From Bacillota bacterium (GTDB lineage: Bacteria; Bacillota; Clostridia; Christensenellales; UMGS416): DNA of 64,000 bases. Position 1 is the first letter of the stretch. Every line of letters starts with the position of its first letter. A program made the translations under genes and the position numbers. A model generated the notes under the pieces. That model was not told the origin of the DNA, did not search any database, and saw only the letters and a program-made list of their open reading frames with translations. Location of the stretch: positions 124,001 through 188,000 of the forward strand of contig JAEWRW010000028.1 in NCBI GenBank assembly GCA_023398815.1, given 5' to 3'. Below are positions 51,532 through 59,871 of this stretch, piece by piece.

Positions 51532-53676
51532 TCAGAGCTCCTTCATAGTGAGGGAGATGCGCTTGCGCATGGGGTCGATCTCCAGCACCTTCACACGCAC
51601 CACATCCCCCACCCGCACAGCATCCAGCGGGCTGCGTACAAAGCGGCCCAACTGAGAGACGTGTACCAGGCCATCCTGGTGGACGCCGATGTCCACAAAC
51701 GCGCCAAAGTCGGCGACGTTGCGCACCGTGCCCCGCAGCACCATGCCAGGCCGTAGGTCTTTCATCTCCAGCACTTCGCTCGATAGGATCGGCTTGGGCA
51801 GCTCGTCGCGGGGGTCACGGCCGGGCTTGGCCAGCTCCCCAGCAATGTCGAGGAGCGTGGGGACACCCACGCCCACCTGCGCAGCAAGCTCTTCTGCCCC
51901 ACGGGCACGAACTTCCTCCGGCAGGTCGCCCAACTTCCGGGCCGTAACGTCTGCCAGCGACCGCCCGAGCAGGACCAGCAGCCGTTCGGCGGCGGCGTAG
52001 GATTCGGGGTGCACGCCGGTGTTATCAAGAGGATGGTCGGACCCGGCAATGCGCAGGAACCCCGCACACTGCTCAAAGGCCTTCTCGCCCAGCTTCTTCA
52101 CCTTTTTCAGTTCCCGCCGGCTGCGGATGCGCCCGACTTCAGCGCGGTACGCCACGAGGTTGGCGGCCACCGTTTGGTTGATGCCCGACACATACCGCAG
52201 TAGCGAAGGGGACGCGGTATTGACGTCCACCCCTACGGCGTTGACGCAATCCTCCACCACGCCGCCCAGCGTTTCGTCCAGCCGCTTCTGGTTGAGGTCG
52301 TGCTGGTACTGCCCCACCCCAATGGCCTTAGGATCGATCTTGACCAGCTCAGCCAGCGGGTCTTGCAGGCGGCGGGCGATGGAGACGGCGCTGCGCAGGC
52401 TCACATCAAACTGCGGAAACTCCTGGGCCGCCAGCTCCGACGCCGAGTAGACAGAGGCCCCCGCCTCGCTGACGATGACATAGTACACCTTCTGTGGCAG
52501 ACGACGGATGCAATCGGCCACGAACTGCTCACTCTCTCGGCTGGCGGTGCCATTGCCAATGGCGATGATCTCGATGCCGTAGCGGTTCACAAGGTCGGTC
52601 ACCACCTTGGCAGCTTCCTCGGTGCGGCTTTGGGGCGGTGTGGGGTAAATGACGCCGGTGTACAGGACATTGCCAATCTCATCGACGACGGCCAGCTTGC
52701 AGCCGGTGCGGTAGGCCGGGTCGAACCCCAGCACCGCGTGGGCCTTGACCGGTGGCTGCAGCAGCAAGCCCTTGAGGTTGGTGGCAAACACGCCGATGGC
52801 CTGGTCGGAGGCACGCTCCGTGAGGATGGTGCGAATCTCGTTGGCAATGGAAGGGGCGATGAGACGGGCATAGCTGTCTTCCACCGCCGCCTCCACCACC
52901 TTGGCCATGGCGCAGGAACCCTTGACGACCTTACGCTTGAGGATGCCCAGAATGATGGCTTCGGGCGCTTCCAGCTTCACCTGCAGGAAGCCCTCCCGCT
53001 CGCCCCGGTCCACCGCTGACACCCGGTGGGGCGCGATGCGGCCCACCGTCTCCCGGTAGTCGTAGTACATGCGGTAGGCCGAGTCCTCCTTCTTCTTGGC
53101 AGAGGTGATGAGAATGCCCTCCCGCAGTGTTAAGTCGCGGATGAAGCGACGGTGGTCGGCGTTGTCGGCCACGCCCTCAGCGATGATGTCCTGCGCACCG
53201 GCCAGCGCGTCCTCCACCGTGTTGACGCCCAGGGCGGGGTTGACGAAAGGCAGAGCCTCCTTCTGAGGGCTCTTCTGCGGGCTCTGTTGCAATACAATAT
53301 CCGCCAGTGGCTCCAGCCCGCGCTCCCGGGCGATGGAAGCGCGAGTGCGCCGCTTGGGGCGGAATGGACGGTAGATGTCATCAAGCTCGGTCAGCGTCTC
53401 CGCCCCATCCACTGCCGCCGCCACTTCCGGCGTCAACTTCCCCTGCTCGCCAATGAGGCGGTGCACCTCAGCGCGGCGCTCCTCCACCGCCCGCAACGCG
53501 ACCAGCCGCTCATGAAGCCGCCGCAGCACCTGGTCGTCCAGCGACCCGGTCACTTCCTTGCGGTAACGGGCGATGAAGGGGATGGTGTTGCCCTCGTCGA
53601 TGAGGCGCACGGTACTGCGCACCTGTTCGGCCCGCAGTTCAAATTCCTGTTTTAGGATGCTCTCAATGTCGCGCAT
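51532..53676 (-). CDS. tex: RNA-binding transcriptional accessory protein Tex
   Basis: Tex is a large nucleic-acid-binding protein related to eukaryotic Spt6, affecting transcription and expression of toxins in some bacteria. The 714-residue protein has the N-terminal helix-turn-helix region (ILKQEFELRAEQVRSTVRLI), the YqgF-like RNase H fold (VLGFDPAYRTGCKLAVVDEI), helix-hairpin-helix repeats (TASPSLLRYVSGINQTVAAN) and a C-terminal S1 domain (LRGTVRNVADFGAFVDIGVH). I cut the open frame at ATG 53676, with GCGGAGG upstream; the extension beyond overlaps ricT and is not Tex. It is a single-gene unit with its own promoter. Confidence 0.94.
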   Translation of the reverse strand: MRDIESILKQEFELRAEQVRSTVRLIDEGNTIPFIARYRKEVTGSLDDQVLRRLHERLVALRAVEERRAEVHRLIGEQGKLTPEVAAAVDGAETLTELDDIYRPFRPKRRTRASIARERGLEPLADIVLQQSPQKSPQKEALPFVNPALGVNTVEDALAGAQDIIAEGVADNADHRRFIRDLTLREGILITSAKKKEDSAYRMYYDYRETVGRIAPHRVSAVDRGEREGFLQVKLEAPEAIILGILKRKVVKGSCAMAKVVEAAVEDSYARLIAPSIANEIRTILTERASDQAIGVFATNLKGLLLQPPVKAHAVLGFDPAYRTGCKLAVVDEIGNVLYTGVIYPTPPQSRTEEAAKVVTDLVNRYGIEIIAIGNGTASRESEQFVADCIRRLPQKVYYVIVSEAGASVYSASELAAQEFPQFDVSLRSAVSIARRLQDPLAELVKIDPKAIGVGQYQHDLNQKRLDETLGGVVEDCVNAVGVDVNTASPSLLRYVSGINQTVAANLVAYRAEVGRIRSRRELKKVKKLGEKAFEQCAGFLRIAGSDHPLDNTGVHPESYAAAERLLVLLGRSLADVTARKLGDLPEEVRARGAEELAAQVGVGVPTLLDIAGELAKPGRDPRDELPKPILSSEVLEMKDLRPGMVLRGTVRNVADFGAFVDIGVHQDGLVHVSQLGRFVRSPLDAVRVGDVVRVKVLEIDPMRKRISLTMKEL

Positions 53677-53705
53677 GGTTCCTCCGCTTGACGTGGTTCG
53701 GATGC

Positions 53706-53735
53706 AGTATAGCACAAGGTGGGCGCTCTTGTCAG
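53706..53735 (-). promoter_or_regulatory. Promoter of tex
   Basis: TATACT (53706-53711) with an upstream TG (extended -10) and CTGACA (53730-53735) at 18 bp on the minus strand. Confidence 0.6.
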
Positions 53736-53749
53736 GCGGCGTACCCACA

Positions 53750-53785
53750 AAGAAAGAACCCCGCGCGATGGTTCGCGTGGGGTTC
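53750..53785 (-). terminator. Terminator of the darA-holB-ricT operon
   Basis: GAACCCC/GGGGTTC plus CGCGA/TCGCG across a mismatch form the stem, followed on the minus strand by TTTCTTTG. It lies seven bases past the ricT stop codon. Confidence 0.8.
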
Positions 53786-53791
53786 GCACAA

Positions 53792-55141
53792 TTACTGCTG
53801 GGGCGCGGGCGCACCGCCGCCCGAGGGGCCGGGTGCTCCACCGGGAGCGCCACCGCCACCGCGGTTGCCGCCGCGATGCCGCCGCCCACCCCTGCGGCGG
53901 CGGCGCTTGGCCGGGGCCTGGGGGTCCGCACCACTGTCGGGTTGCGTCGTTTCCGCTTCTTCGCCGTCGTCATCCTCATCGCCAGGCTCCACCGGCGCGG
54001 GCTTGACCGGTGCAGCCGGTCGTGCTGGTTGGGATTGGCGGCGCTCCTGAGCACGCTTTTCCTTCTCCGCCCGGATGATGGCATCCACCGCCCGGCGGGT
54101 CTCGTCATCGGCGGCATTGGGCGTGGCAGCCGGGGCGGCCACCGTACTTTCCGGCGCGACGGGCTGTTCAGCGGGTTCCGCTGCCGGTTGGGAGGGCGTG
54201 ACAAAGCGGTCGGTGGAGTAGTCAGGGAACTCCTCCTCCTTGTTCTTGGCGCGGTTGAGGTTCTGAATATAGGCAGCCTTGGCCAGCGTGGCCCGCGCCC
54301 GTCCGCCGGACGATTCCCACTCGGCAATGCCACCTTCATTGGTCTCGGTGATTTCCTCCAGCGCATATTCCCGGAATTCCGGTTCATCCCCCCGTAGGCG
54401 CACCTTGAGCTTCTCCTTTACGATGAGCGCCTCCACCACGGTGGCGGGGCCTTCGGGCGTCATCACCAGCGTGCCGCGCTTGGGGCTGCGCTTGAGCGTT
54501 TCGGCGTAGTGGTTCTGCTCATAATTGAGGCAGCACATCAGCCGGCCGCAAAGGCCGGAAATCTTGGTCGGGTTGAGCGAGAGGTTCTGATCCTTGGCCA
54601 TGCGGATGGAGACGGGGCTGAAGTCCGTCAGGAACGCCTTGCAGCAGGCCTCCCGCCCACAGGGGCCAAGACCACCCAGCATCTTCACTTCATCCCGTAC
54701 GCCGATCTGCCGCAACTCAATGCGGGTGCGGAACACGGCGGCCAAGTCACGCACCAGGGCGCGGAAGTCCACCCGTCCATCGGCGGTGAAGTAAAAGATG
54801 ATCTTGCTGCCGTCGAAGGAATACTCGACGTTGACGAGCTTCATCTCCAGGTTGTGCAGGCGCACCTTCTCCTCACACACCTCCAAGGCGTGGCGCTCCT
54901 TGTCGGCACGCTCCCGCACAACGCGCAGATCGTCCTCGGTGGCACGGCGGAGCACCGGCTTGAGCGGCGTGGCAAGCTGGTCGTCGGGCACCTCACGGGG
55001 GGCCTGCATCACCTCGCCGCACTCCTTGCCCTGGGCAGTCTCCACGATGACCCAATCCCCCTGGGCCAGTTCCAACGCGTTGGGGTCAAACGAGTACACT
55101 TTGCCCGCTTCCTTGAAGCGGACGCCTACTATGGTATGCAT
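53792..55141 (-). CDS. ricT: RicT/YaaT (PSP1 domain) with a long basic, Gly/Arg-rich tail
   Basis: RicT is part of the Y-complex (RicAFT) that carries [4Fe-4S] clusters and directs RNase Y processing and sporulation signalling in Bacillus. The PSP1 core (about 1-265) has the cysteine motifs GPCGREACCKAF and SGLCGRLMCCLNYEQN. The 449-residue length far exceeds the usual size because of a C-terminal extension (about 280-449). It starts with a Pro/Ala-rich linker, passes an acidic patch (EPGDEDDDGEEAE), then a basic Arg/Gly tail (KRRRRRGGRRHRGGNRGGGG) and GAPGGAPGPSGGGAP. An RGG-like RNA-binding role is my inference. It lies nine bases after holB. Note that rny is also in the window. Confidence 0.88.
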   Translation of the reverse strand: MHTIVGVRFKEAGKVYSFDPNALELAQGDWVIVETAQGKECGEVMQAPREVPDDQLATPLKPVLRRATEDDLRVVRERADKERHALEVCEEKVRLHNLEMKLVNVEYSFDGSKIIFYFTADGRVDFRALVRDLAAVFRTRIELRQIGVRDEVKMLGGLGPCGREACCKAFLTDFSPVSIRMAKDQNLSLNPTKISGLCGRLMCCLNYEQNHYAETLKRSPKRGTLVMTPEGPATVVEALIVKEKLKVRLRGDEPEFREYALEEITETNEGGIAEWESSGGRARATLAKAAYIQNLNRAKNKEEEFPDYSTDRFVTPSQPAAEPAEQPVAPESTVAAPAATPNAADDETRRAVDAIIRAEKEKRAQERRQSQPARPAAPVKPAPVEPGDEDDDGEEAETTQPDSGADPQAPAKRRRRRGGRRHRGGNRGGGGAPGGAPGPSGGGAPAPQQ

Positions 55142-55150
55142 ATGCTATTA

Positions 55151-56140
55151 TTATCCTCCTGCCAATTGCAGCAACAAGTGATCGGTTGCAACGGTATACA
55201 TGGCGTTGCCGTCCAAAGCCCGCCGGGCCTGGGCACAGGCCGCCAGCATGGTCTCCAGCCGCGCGCCATCGAGCGTTGGCAAGGCCCTGCCCACCGCGCC
55301 GGTCAGCTTTGGCGCCTGGGCCGAAAGCTGGGCGAGACGCGCGTCCCGCAGGGCGCACTCCCACAGCAGCAGCACATCGCCCACCCGGGCGCGGCGCTCC
55401 TGTAGGAAACGCATGGCCTGGGCCAGGCCGCCGCCGGCGGCCAGCAAATCCAGCGTGCGCAGGGCGTCCTGCCGCAGGGGCCAATAGTCCTCATCCCCCA
55501 GCAGGGCAAGCGCCCGGCCGGGGCTGCCGTCAGCGATGGCGGCGGCGTGCCTCGCCCGCTCGTCGCCATCATGGCCATGCCGCGCCAGCACCGTCAGCAC
55601 ATCGGCGGGTGACAGCCGTGCGAGCTTGACCACCGTGCAGCGGGATTGAATCGTGGGCAGCAATGCCGACAGTGAGTCCGTCAGCAGCACAAGCACCACG
55701 TGGGGCGGCGGTTCCTCCAGGGTCTTGAGCAGGGCGTTCTGCGCCTGCACGGTCATATCCTGGGCTTCCTCCACCACCACGACGACGCGGCCACCCTCGT
55801 AGGGTTTCATATCAATCAGCCGTTGCAGCCCCCGGGCGTCCTCAACGCCAAGCGCCTTGCCCGGTTCGGCCGGCCGTATCACGTGCAGGTCAGGGTGGCT
55901 CTGGGCCAGCGCCTTCCGGCACGACGAACAATGGTTGCAGGGTTTGTCAGAAAGGCTCTGGCACAGCAGTGCGCGGGCATAGAGCGCCGCCACCGTGCGC
56001 TTGCCAGAGCCCGATGGCCCCAACACAAGTAGGGCATGGGCAACCGTGCCCCGTGCAAGCGGCGCCAGCAGGCGGGCTTTCAGGGTCGGTTGCCCAATCA
56101 AATCGTCAAAGGTTATGGGTTGGTCGTTCTGCGCTGCCAA
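55151..56140 (-). CDS. holB: DNA polymerase III delta-prime subunit
   Basis: Delta-prime is a clamp-loader subunit that helps place the beta clamp on DNA. The 329-residue AAA+ protein has ITFDDLIGQPTLKARLLAPL, Walker A LVLGPSGSGKRT, the zinc module CNHCSSCRKALAQSHPDLH, RVVVVVEEAQDMTVQAQNAL and TIQSRCTVVKLARLS. An intact Walker A lysine is seen, unlike E. coli delta-prime. The start is a TTG at 56140, with GAAGGTG upstream and the downstream family sequence beginning at once; no ATG is suitable. It lies seven bases after darA and before ricT, matching the Bacillus yaaQ-yaaR-holB-yaaT order without yaaR. Confidence 0.88.
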   Translation of the reverse strand: MAAQNDQPITFDDLIGQPTLKARLLAPLARGTVAHALLVLGPSGSGKRTVAALYARALLCQSLSDKPCNHCSSCRKALAQSHPDLHVIRPAEPGKALGVEDARGLQRLIDMKPYEGGRVVVVVEEAQDMTVQAQNALLKTLEEPPPHVVLVLLTDSLSALLPTIQSRCTVVKLARLSPADVLTVLARHGHDGDERARHAAAIADGSPGRALALLGDEDYWPLRQDALRTLDLLAAGGGLAQAMRFLQERRARVGDVLLLWECALRDARLAQLSAQAPKLTGAVGRALPTLDGARLETMLAACAQARRALDGNAMYTVATDHLLLQLAGG

Positions 56141-56147
56141 CGGATGG

Positions 56148-56477
56148 TTACACCTTCTTGAACTGTTCGACGTCCATGACGAACACGGTGGCGCCGCCGA
56201 CCACGACCTCGACCGGGTAGGGTACATACATGCCGGAGGAGCCCGCCACCGGCGAGGGCGACGTGGCGATCTGCTTGCGGCTCTTGCACACCTTTTCAAT
56301 GACGCCCATGGCGCCCTGCAACTTGTCGTCAGACACGCCGACCAGCAGTGTCGTGTTGCCGGCCCGCAGGAAACCGCCTGTCGTCGCCAGTTTCGTCACG
56401 CCGTAACCGTCGCTCATCAGGGCGCTGACCAGTCTGCCGGAATCCTCGTCCTGTACAATCGCAATGACCAATTTCAT
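56148..56477 (-). CDS. darA: Cyclic-di-AMP receptor DarA (PstA, PII-like)
   Basis: DarA is a PII-like trimer that binds cyclic di-AMP in Firmicutes. The 109-residue length is typical. MKLVIAIVQDEDSGRLVSAL, TKLATTGGFLRAGNTTLLVG (the c-di-AMP-binding loop with TGGFLRAGN) and VPYPVEVVVGGATVFVMDVE match the family. The ATG at 56477 has a GGAGG-type site upstream. Its downstream partners are holB and ricT. No target protein is known to me; in Bacillus it links c-di-AMP to metabolism. Confidence 0.93.
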   Translation of the reverse strand: MKLVIAIVQDEDSGRLVSALMSDGYGVTKLATTGGFLRAGNTTLLVGVSDDKLQGAMGVIEKVCKSRKQIATSPSPVAGSSGMYVPYPVEVVVGGATVFVMDVEQFKKV

Positions 56478-56556
56478 AGGGGTTCCTCCTTTTTGTTGAG
56501 AGGCCATCCTCGTGTTTTGCTTTCGCACCGACGGCACCGCCGTCTGGCTTGTACCT

Positions 56557-56585
56557 ATTATAGCGCAGCGAGTGTGCTTTGGCAA
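56557..56585 (-). promoter_or_regulatory. Promoter of darA-holB-ricT
   Basis: TTGCCA (56580-56585), a 17-bp spacer and TATAAT (56557-56562) on the minus strand. The stretch 56586-56690 shows only a weak hairpin (TTCCC/GGGAA) after the UroD-type gene. Confidence 0.78.
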
Positions 56586-56690
56586 ACCAGAGCGAGCCCA
56601 AACGGTACTTATATCACAATATTACCATGTATTTCCCTGTTTGCAACGGGGAATTCCGACGGTTTCTGCCGAATGGTGCGAACCACGCCC

Positions 56691-57752
56691 TCAGTAGCGG
56701 CCCACTTCCTTAACCAGGGCGACGATGCGGCGGAAATCAGCAAGCGACACGGTATTGGGGATGGAGTGATCGGAGGAGAAGATGTATCCCCCGTTTTGCT
56801 TCATCAGCGGCACCACGCGGCGGATTTCTTCCTCAATTGCCTCGGGCTTATCCCACAGGACGGCGTTGACCCCGCCGTGGAAGGTCAGCCGGTCGCCATA
56901 CATTCCCTTGAGCTTGACCGGATCCATGCCAGCCTTAACTTCCACGGGATTGAGGACATCGATGCCGCAATCCAGGATGTCAGGCAGCAGGGGCTCGATG
57001 AACCCGCAGGAGTGAAGCTCGGCCTTGATGCCGTGGGCATGGGCCCACTCCACCGCCCGCCGGTGGGCCGGCTGCAGAATCGTCCGGTAGGTATTGCGGG
57101 AGAAGAACGGCGTGTGCTTGTAGCCCATGTCGTCGTACCAGAAGATGGAATCGAAGTGATAGCCCCTCTCCCACACCTTGTCAAAGAGGGCGATGGTGGT
57201 ATCGAGGTAGTGGTTGACCATGTCAATGATCCACTCAGGGTCCTCCATCATGCCGATGAGGACCGTCTCCATCCCCGCCATCCAGGAGTGGAGAACGTCG
57301 TAGCCAAACCAGAATGTGCCGGTGATCCAGCGCCCCTCCTGCCGCCAGCGGCGGTAGTTGCGTTCCAGCGCTGCCCAGTCCACCCGGTCCTCGGTGGGCA
57401 CCATGCGGGCTTTGGCCTCCCGCCAGGCGTCGGGGGTGTTGACCTTGTAGCCCAGGAACTCCGGCGTGGAGTCGATGATGCCACGGCGCTCGCGGATCGT
57501 CACGCCCCAGGGGGTCGTCACAATGCGGTACTCCTCGGTCTCCTCCAGCACCTCTTCGGGGTAGCGGGGGCTGTTGTCGATGCCGATGTTGGCGAAGAGA
57601 TCCACATCGAAGAAGCGGTCCCACTCGGCGTCGGCGGGCATCCCCTCAGCCTGCCAGCGCTGCAATGTGCCCCTCCACGGTGTGTCGGTGATGGGAATGC
57701 GATCGGCCTCTTTGTGCTCGATCATGCGGAGAACCCGTTCCTGTGTCGTCAT
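56691..57752 (-). CDS. Uroporphyrinogen decarboxylase/corrinoid methyltransferase (MtaA-type) family protein
   Basis: The 353-residue TIM barrel belongs to the UroD superfamily (MTTQERVLRMIEHKEADRIP, GTFWFGYDVLHSWMAGMETV, DSIFWYDDMGYKHTPFFSRN). AELHSCGFIEPLLPDI carries the HxCG zinc-binding motif of methylcobalamin-dependent methyltransferases such as MtaA, so it is probably not a heme-pathway enzyme. VKLKGMYGDRLTFHGGVNAV is also typical. The second ATG (57752) is preferred because AGGAGG touches the first one. It is the last gene of the PfkB-kinase-side operon. The DUF1638 gene at 1.1 kb is a possible functional relative. The methyl donor or acceptor is unknown. Confidence 0.8.
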   Translation of the reverse strand: MTTQERVLRMIEHKEADRIPITDTPWRGTLQRWQAEGMPADAEWDRFFDVDLFANIGIDNSPRYPEEVLEETEEYRIVTTPWGVTIRERRGIIDSTPEFLGYKVNTPDAWREAKARMVPTEDRVDWAALERNYRRWRQEGRWITGTFWFGYDVLHSWMAGMETVLIGMMEDPEWIIDMVNHYLDTTIALFDKVWERGYHFDSIFWYDDMGYKHTPFFSRNTYRTILQPAHRRAVEWAHAHGIKAELHSCGFIEPLLPDILDCGIDVLNPVEVKAGMDPVKLKGMYGDRLTFHGGVNAVLWDKPEAIEEEIRRVVPLMKQNGGYIFSSDHSIPNTVSLADFRRIVALVKEVGRY

Positions 57753-57773
57753 GGTCATCCTCCTGCCCCGCGC

Positions 57774-58901
57774 TCAGCGCTCTTTGAGTTGCTTGCCGTA
57801 TACCCGACGCCGACGATGCCGCCGGTGTTCAAAGTGCTTCCACTGGGCCTGCACCTGCTCGTTCGTCTCCAACTCCGGCATGGCGATGGCATACCGATAC
57901 CCCTGGGCCAGTGCCTCGCGCAGGATGGAGGTCAGCAACAGCGCGTTGACGCCCATGTTCTGGTAGCAGGGGCGCACCGCCACCAGATACAGGTCCAGAA
58001 TGTCATTGTGCCGGATGGCGCGCAGAACCGGAATGAAGCCGAAGGGCAACAGTCGCCCGCCGTTGCGGCGCATGGCCTTGGAGAGGGACGGCAGGCAGAT
58101 GCCCACGGCGGCGACGCGGCCTTCCTTATCCAACACCACCTTGATGAAGTGGGGATTGACGAAACCAAAGAACTGATCGATGTATTGCTTCACCTCGTGC
58201 TCGGTCAGCGGCACGTAGCCGTAGAGGTGGCGATAGGCCTCCATGAGGACGTCAAAAATCTCCTTGGCCCAGGGCAGAATCTCCTTGTTGCGGTGGAAAT
58301 CGAGGAGACGGAACCCTCCCTTGGCCACCACCATCTGGGCGATGCGCTCGAGGCGCTCGTCTGGCTTCTCCGGCACCTTGATCTCAAGCTCAATCCAGTC
58401 GGCTTCCTTGGCGTAGCCCAAGGCCTCCAGGTGCTGCATGTAGTAGGGATAATTGTAGTAAGTGACAAAGCCGGAAATCTCCTCGAAGCCCTCGATGAGC
58501 ATGCCTTCCTTGTCCATGTCGGTGAAGCCCATGGGGCCGACGATCTCGTTCATCCCCTGCTGGGCAGCCCACTGCTCGGCTTCTGCCAGCAGGGCGGCCG
58601 ATACCTCGGGGTCGTCGATGAAATCCAACCGGGAGAAACGAGCCTGGCGCTTGTTCCAGGCTTTGTTGACGTTGTGATTGACCAGAGCCATGACGCGCCC
58701 CACCAGCTTACCGTCCTTCCATGCCAGCCACTTGTCGGCCACGCTGTGCTCAAAGGCCGGGTTCTTCTTGGGGTTCAGGCTGTTCTTTTCATCCATGTAC
58801 AGGTCGGGGACATACCAGGAGTTGCCAGCATAGAGCTTGTTGGGAAATTGCAGAAAGCGCCGAAGATCTCGCGCGGTGCGAACCGGTGTGATGGTAACCA
58901 T
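57774..58901 (-). CDS. GNAT-like N-acetyltransferase family protein
   Basis: The 375-residue protein has an N-terminal region (NKLYAGNSWYVPDLYMDEKN, AFEHSVADKWLAWKDGKLVG) and a C-terminal acyltransferase-type domain (YLVAVRPCYQNMGVNALLLT, a GNAT CoA-binding-like stretch). It resembles a family of large GNAT-like proteins in anaerobes with no assigned substrate. It begins four bases after the EamA gene and 21 bp before the UroD-type gene, both minus strand. The catalytic residues cannot be named from sequence alone. Confidence 0.7.
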   Translation of the reverse strand: MVTITPVRTARDLRRFLQFPNKLYAGNSWYVPDLYMDEKNSLNPKKNPAFEHSVADKWLAWKDGKLVGRVMALVNHNVNKAWNKRQARFSRLDFIDDPEVSAALLAEAEQWAAQQGMNEIVGPMGFTDMDKEGMLIEGFEEISGFVTYYNYPYYMQHLEALGYAKEADWIELEIKVPEKPDERLERIAQMVVAKGGFRLLDFHRNKEILPWAKEIFDVLMEAYRHLYGYVPLTEHEVKQYIDQFFGFVNPHFIKVVLDKEGRVAAVGICLPSLSKAMRRNGGRLLPFGFIPVLRAIRHNDILDLYLVAVRPCYQNMGVNALLLTSILREALAQGYRYAIAMPELETNEQVQAQWKHFEHRRHRRRRVYGKQLKER

Positions 58902-58905
58902 GGAA

Positions 58906-59871
58906 TCACTCCTTTGGCATCAATTCCTGTGTAACGCCCGTGCCAGCCTCCATCGCACGGCGACGGTTCTGGCGTGTCTGCTCCAGCATGTACCACAGCA
59001 TGCCCGCCATGGTGACCAGGCCGCCCATCAGCAGGAAGATGGAAGGGCGGTCGCCCAGCAGGAAGAAGGCCCACGTGCCCGTGATGAGCGGCTGCACCAG
59101 CATCATGATGGACGCGGTGGACGTGGGGATGTGCCCCAGAGACCAATTGACGATGGTGTGCCCAAAGAACGTGGAGCACACCACAATGACGCCCACATCC
59201 AGGAAGAGCCTGGGTGCGTAGGGCGCGAAGGACCAGCCGGACACCAAGATGAATACGGCCAGCAACACCGCGCTGATGCCGTATACCCCGGTGGTGTAGG
59301 TATTGACCGTATAACGGGAGCGCATCTCCCGCCCGACGAGCATATAGCCGGAGAAGAGCAGCGCCCCCAGCAGAGCCAGCAGGTCACCGGTGATGTTGCC
59401 CTCCCGCCGCAGGAGCGAATTGGCCCCAACGAGCAGGATACCAAGGAAGCACACCGCCACCCCCATGAGACTGCGGCGCGAGTACCGCACGCCGAAGAGG
59501 AAACGGTCGCCAATGAGGGTGAACACCGGGTGGGCGCAGACCAGCACCATGGAGCCAAAGGTGGAGGTAAACTTGAGCGACTGCACCCACACATAGAAAT
59601 GGAGTGCCAGGAACACCCCGGACGTGGCCAGCAGCAGCATGTCCTTGCGGGAGGACACGAGCTGGCGCAGCTCCTGTCTGCCCCGGGCGGAGAATACCAC
59701 GAAGGGCAGCGTGCAGAGCGCAGCGGTGCTCAGCCGCCAGAAGTTGATGACAGCCGCCGGCATGCCGCCGGCCATGATGATCTTGTTCATCGGGGCAGAG
59801 ACGCCCATCATCAGGATGCTGAACCCCAGCGCCAGATACACCGGCAGCTTGTTCTGTTCGTCGTGTTTCAT
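58906..59871 (-). CDS. EamA/DMT family transporter
   Basis: The 321-residue protein has ten hydrophobic helices in two EamA repeats (LPVYLALGFSILMMGVSAPM at the start, then GALLFSGYMLVGREMRSRYT and ASIMMLVQPLITGTWAFFLL). Members export or import amino acids, metabolites or drugs. The ATG at 59871 overlaps the CheB-like gene stop (ATGA). The substrate is unknown; its place in a catabolic operon suggests a small metabolite. Confidence 0.85.
   Translation of the reverse strand: MKHDEQNKLPVYLALGFSILMMGVSAPMNKIIMAGGMPAAVINFWRLSTAALCTLPFVVFSARGRQELRQLVSSRKDMLLLATSGVFLALHFYVWVQSLKFTSTFGSMVLVCAHPVFTLIGDRFLFGVRYSRRSLMGVAVCFLGILLVGANSLLRREGNITGDLLALLGALLFSGYMLVGREMRSRYTVNTYTTGVYGISAVLLAVFILVSGWSFAPYAPRLFLDVGVIVVCSTFFGHTIVNWSLGHIPTSTASIMMLVQPLITGTWAFFLLGDRPSIFLLMGGLVTMAGMLWYMLEQTRQNRRRAMEAGTGVTQELMPKE

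Noticed and set aside
53677..54387. In-frame upstream extension of tex
   Set aside because: It is out-of-frame ricT sequence, Pro/Arg-rich, with a clear Tex start, ribosome-binding site and promoter further in.
55995..58934. A 979-codon open frame on the plus strand across holB, darA, the UroD-type and GNAT genes
   Set aside because: It is antisense to four well-supported genes and its translation is low-complexity Gly/His/Val-rich. High GC content and biased third positions keep the opposite frame open.
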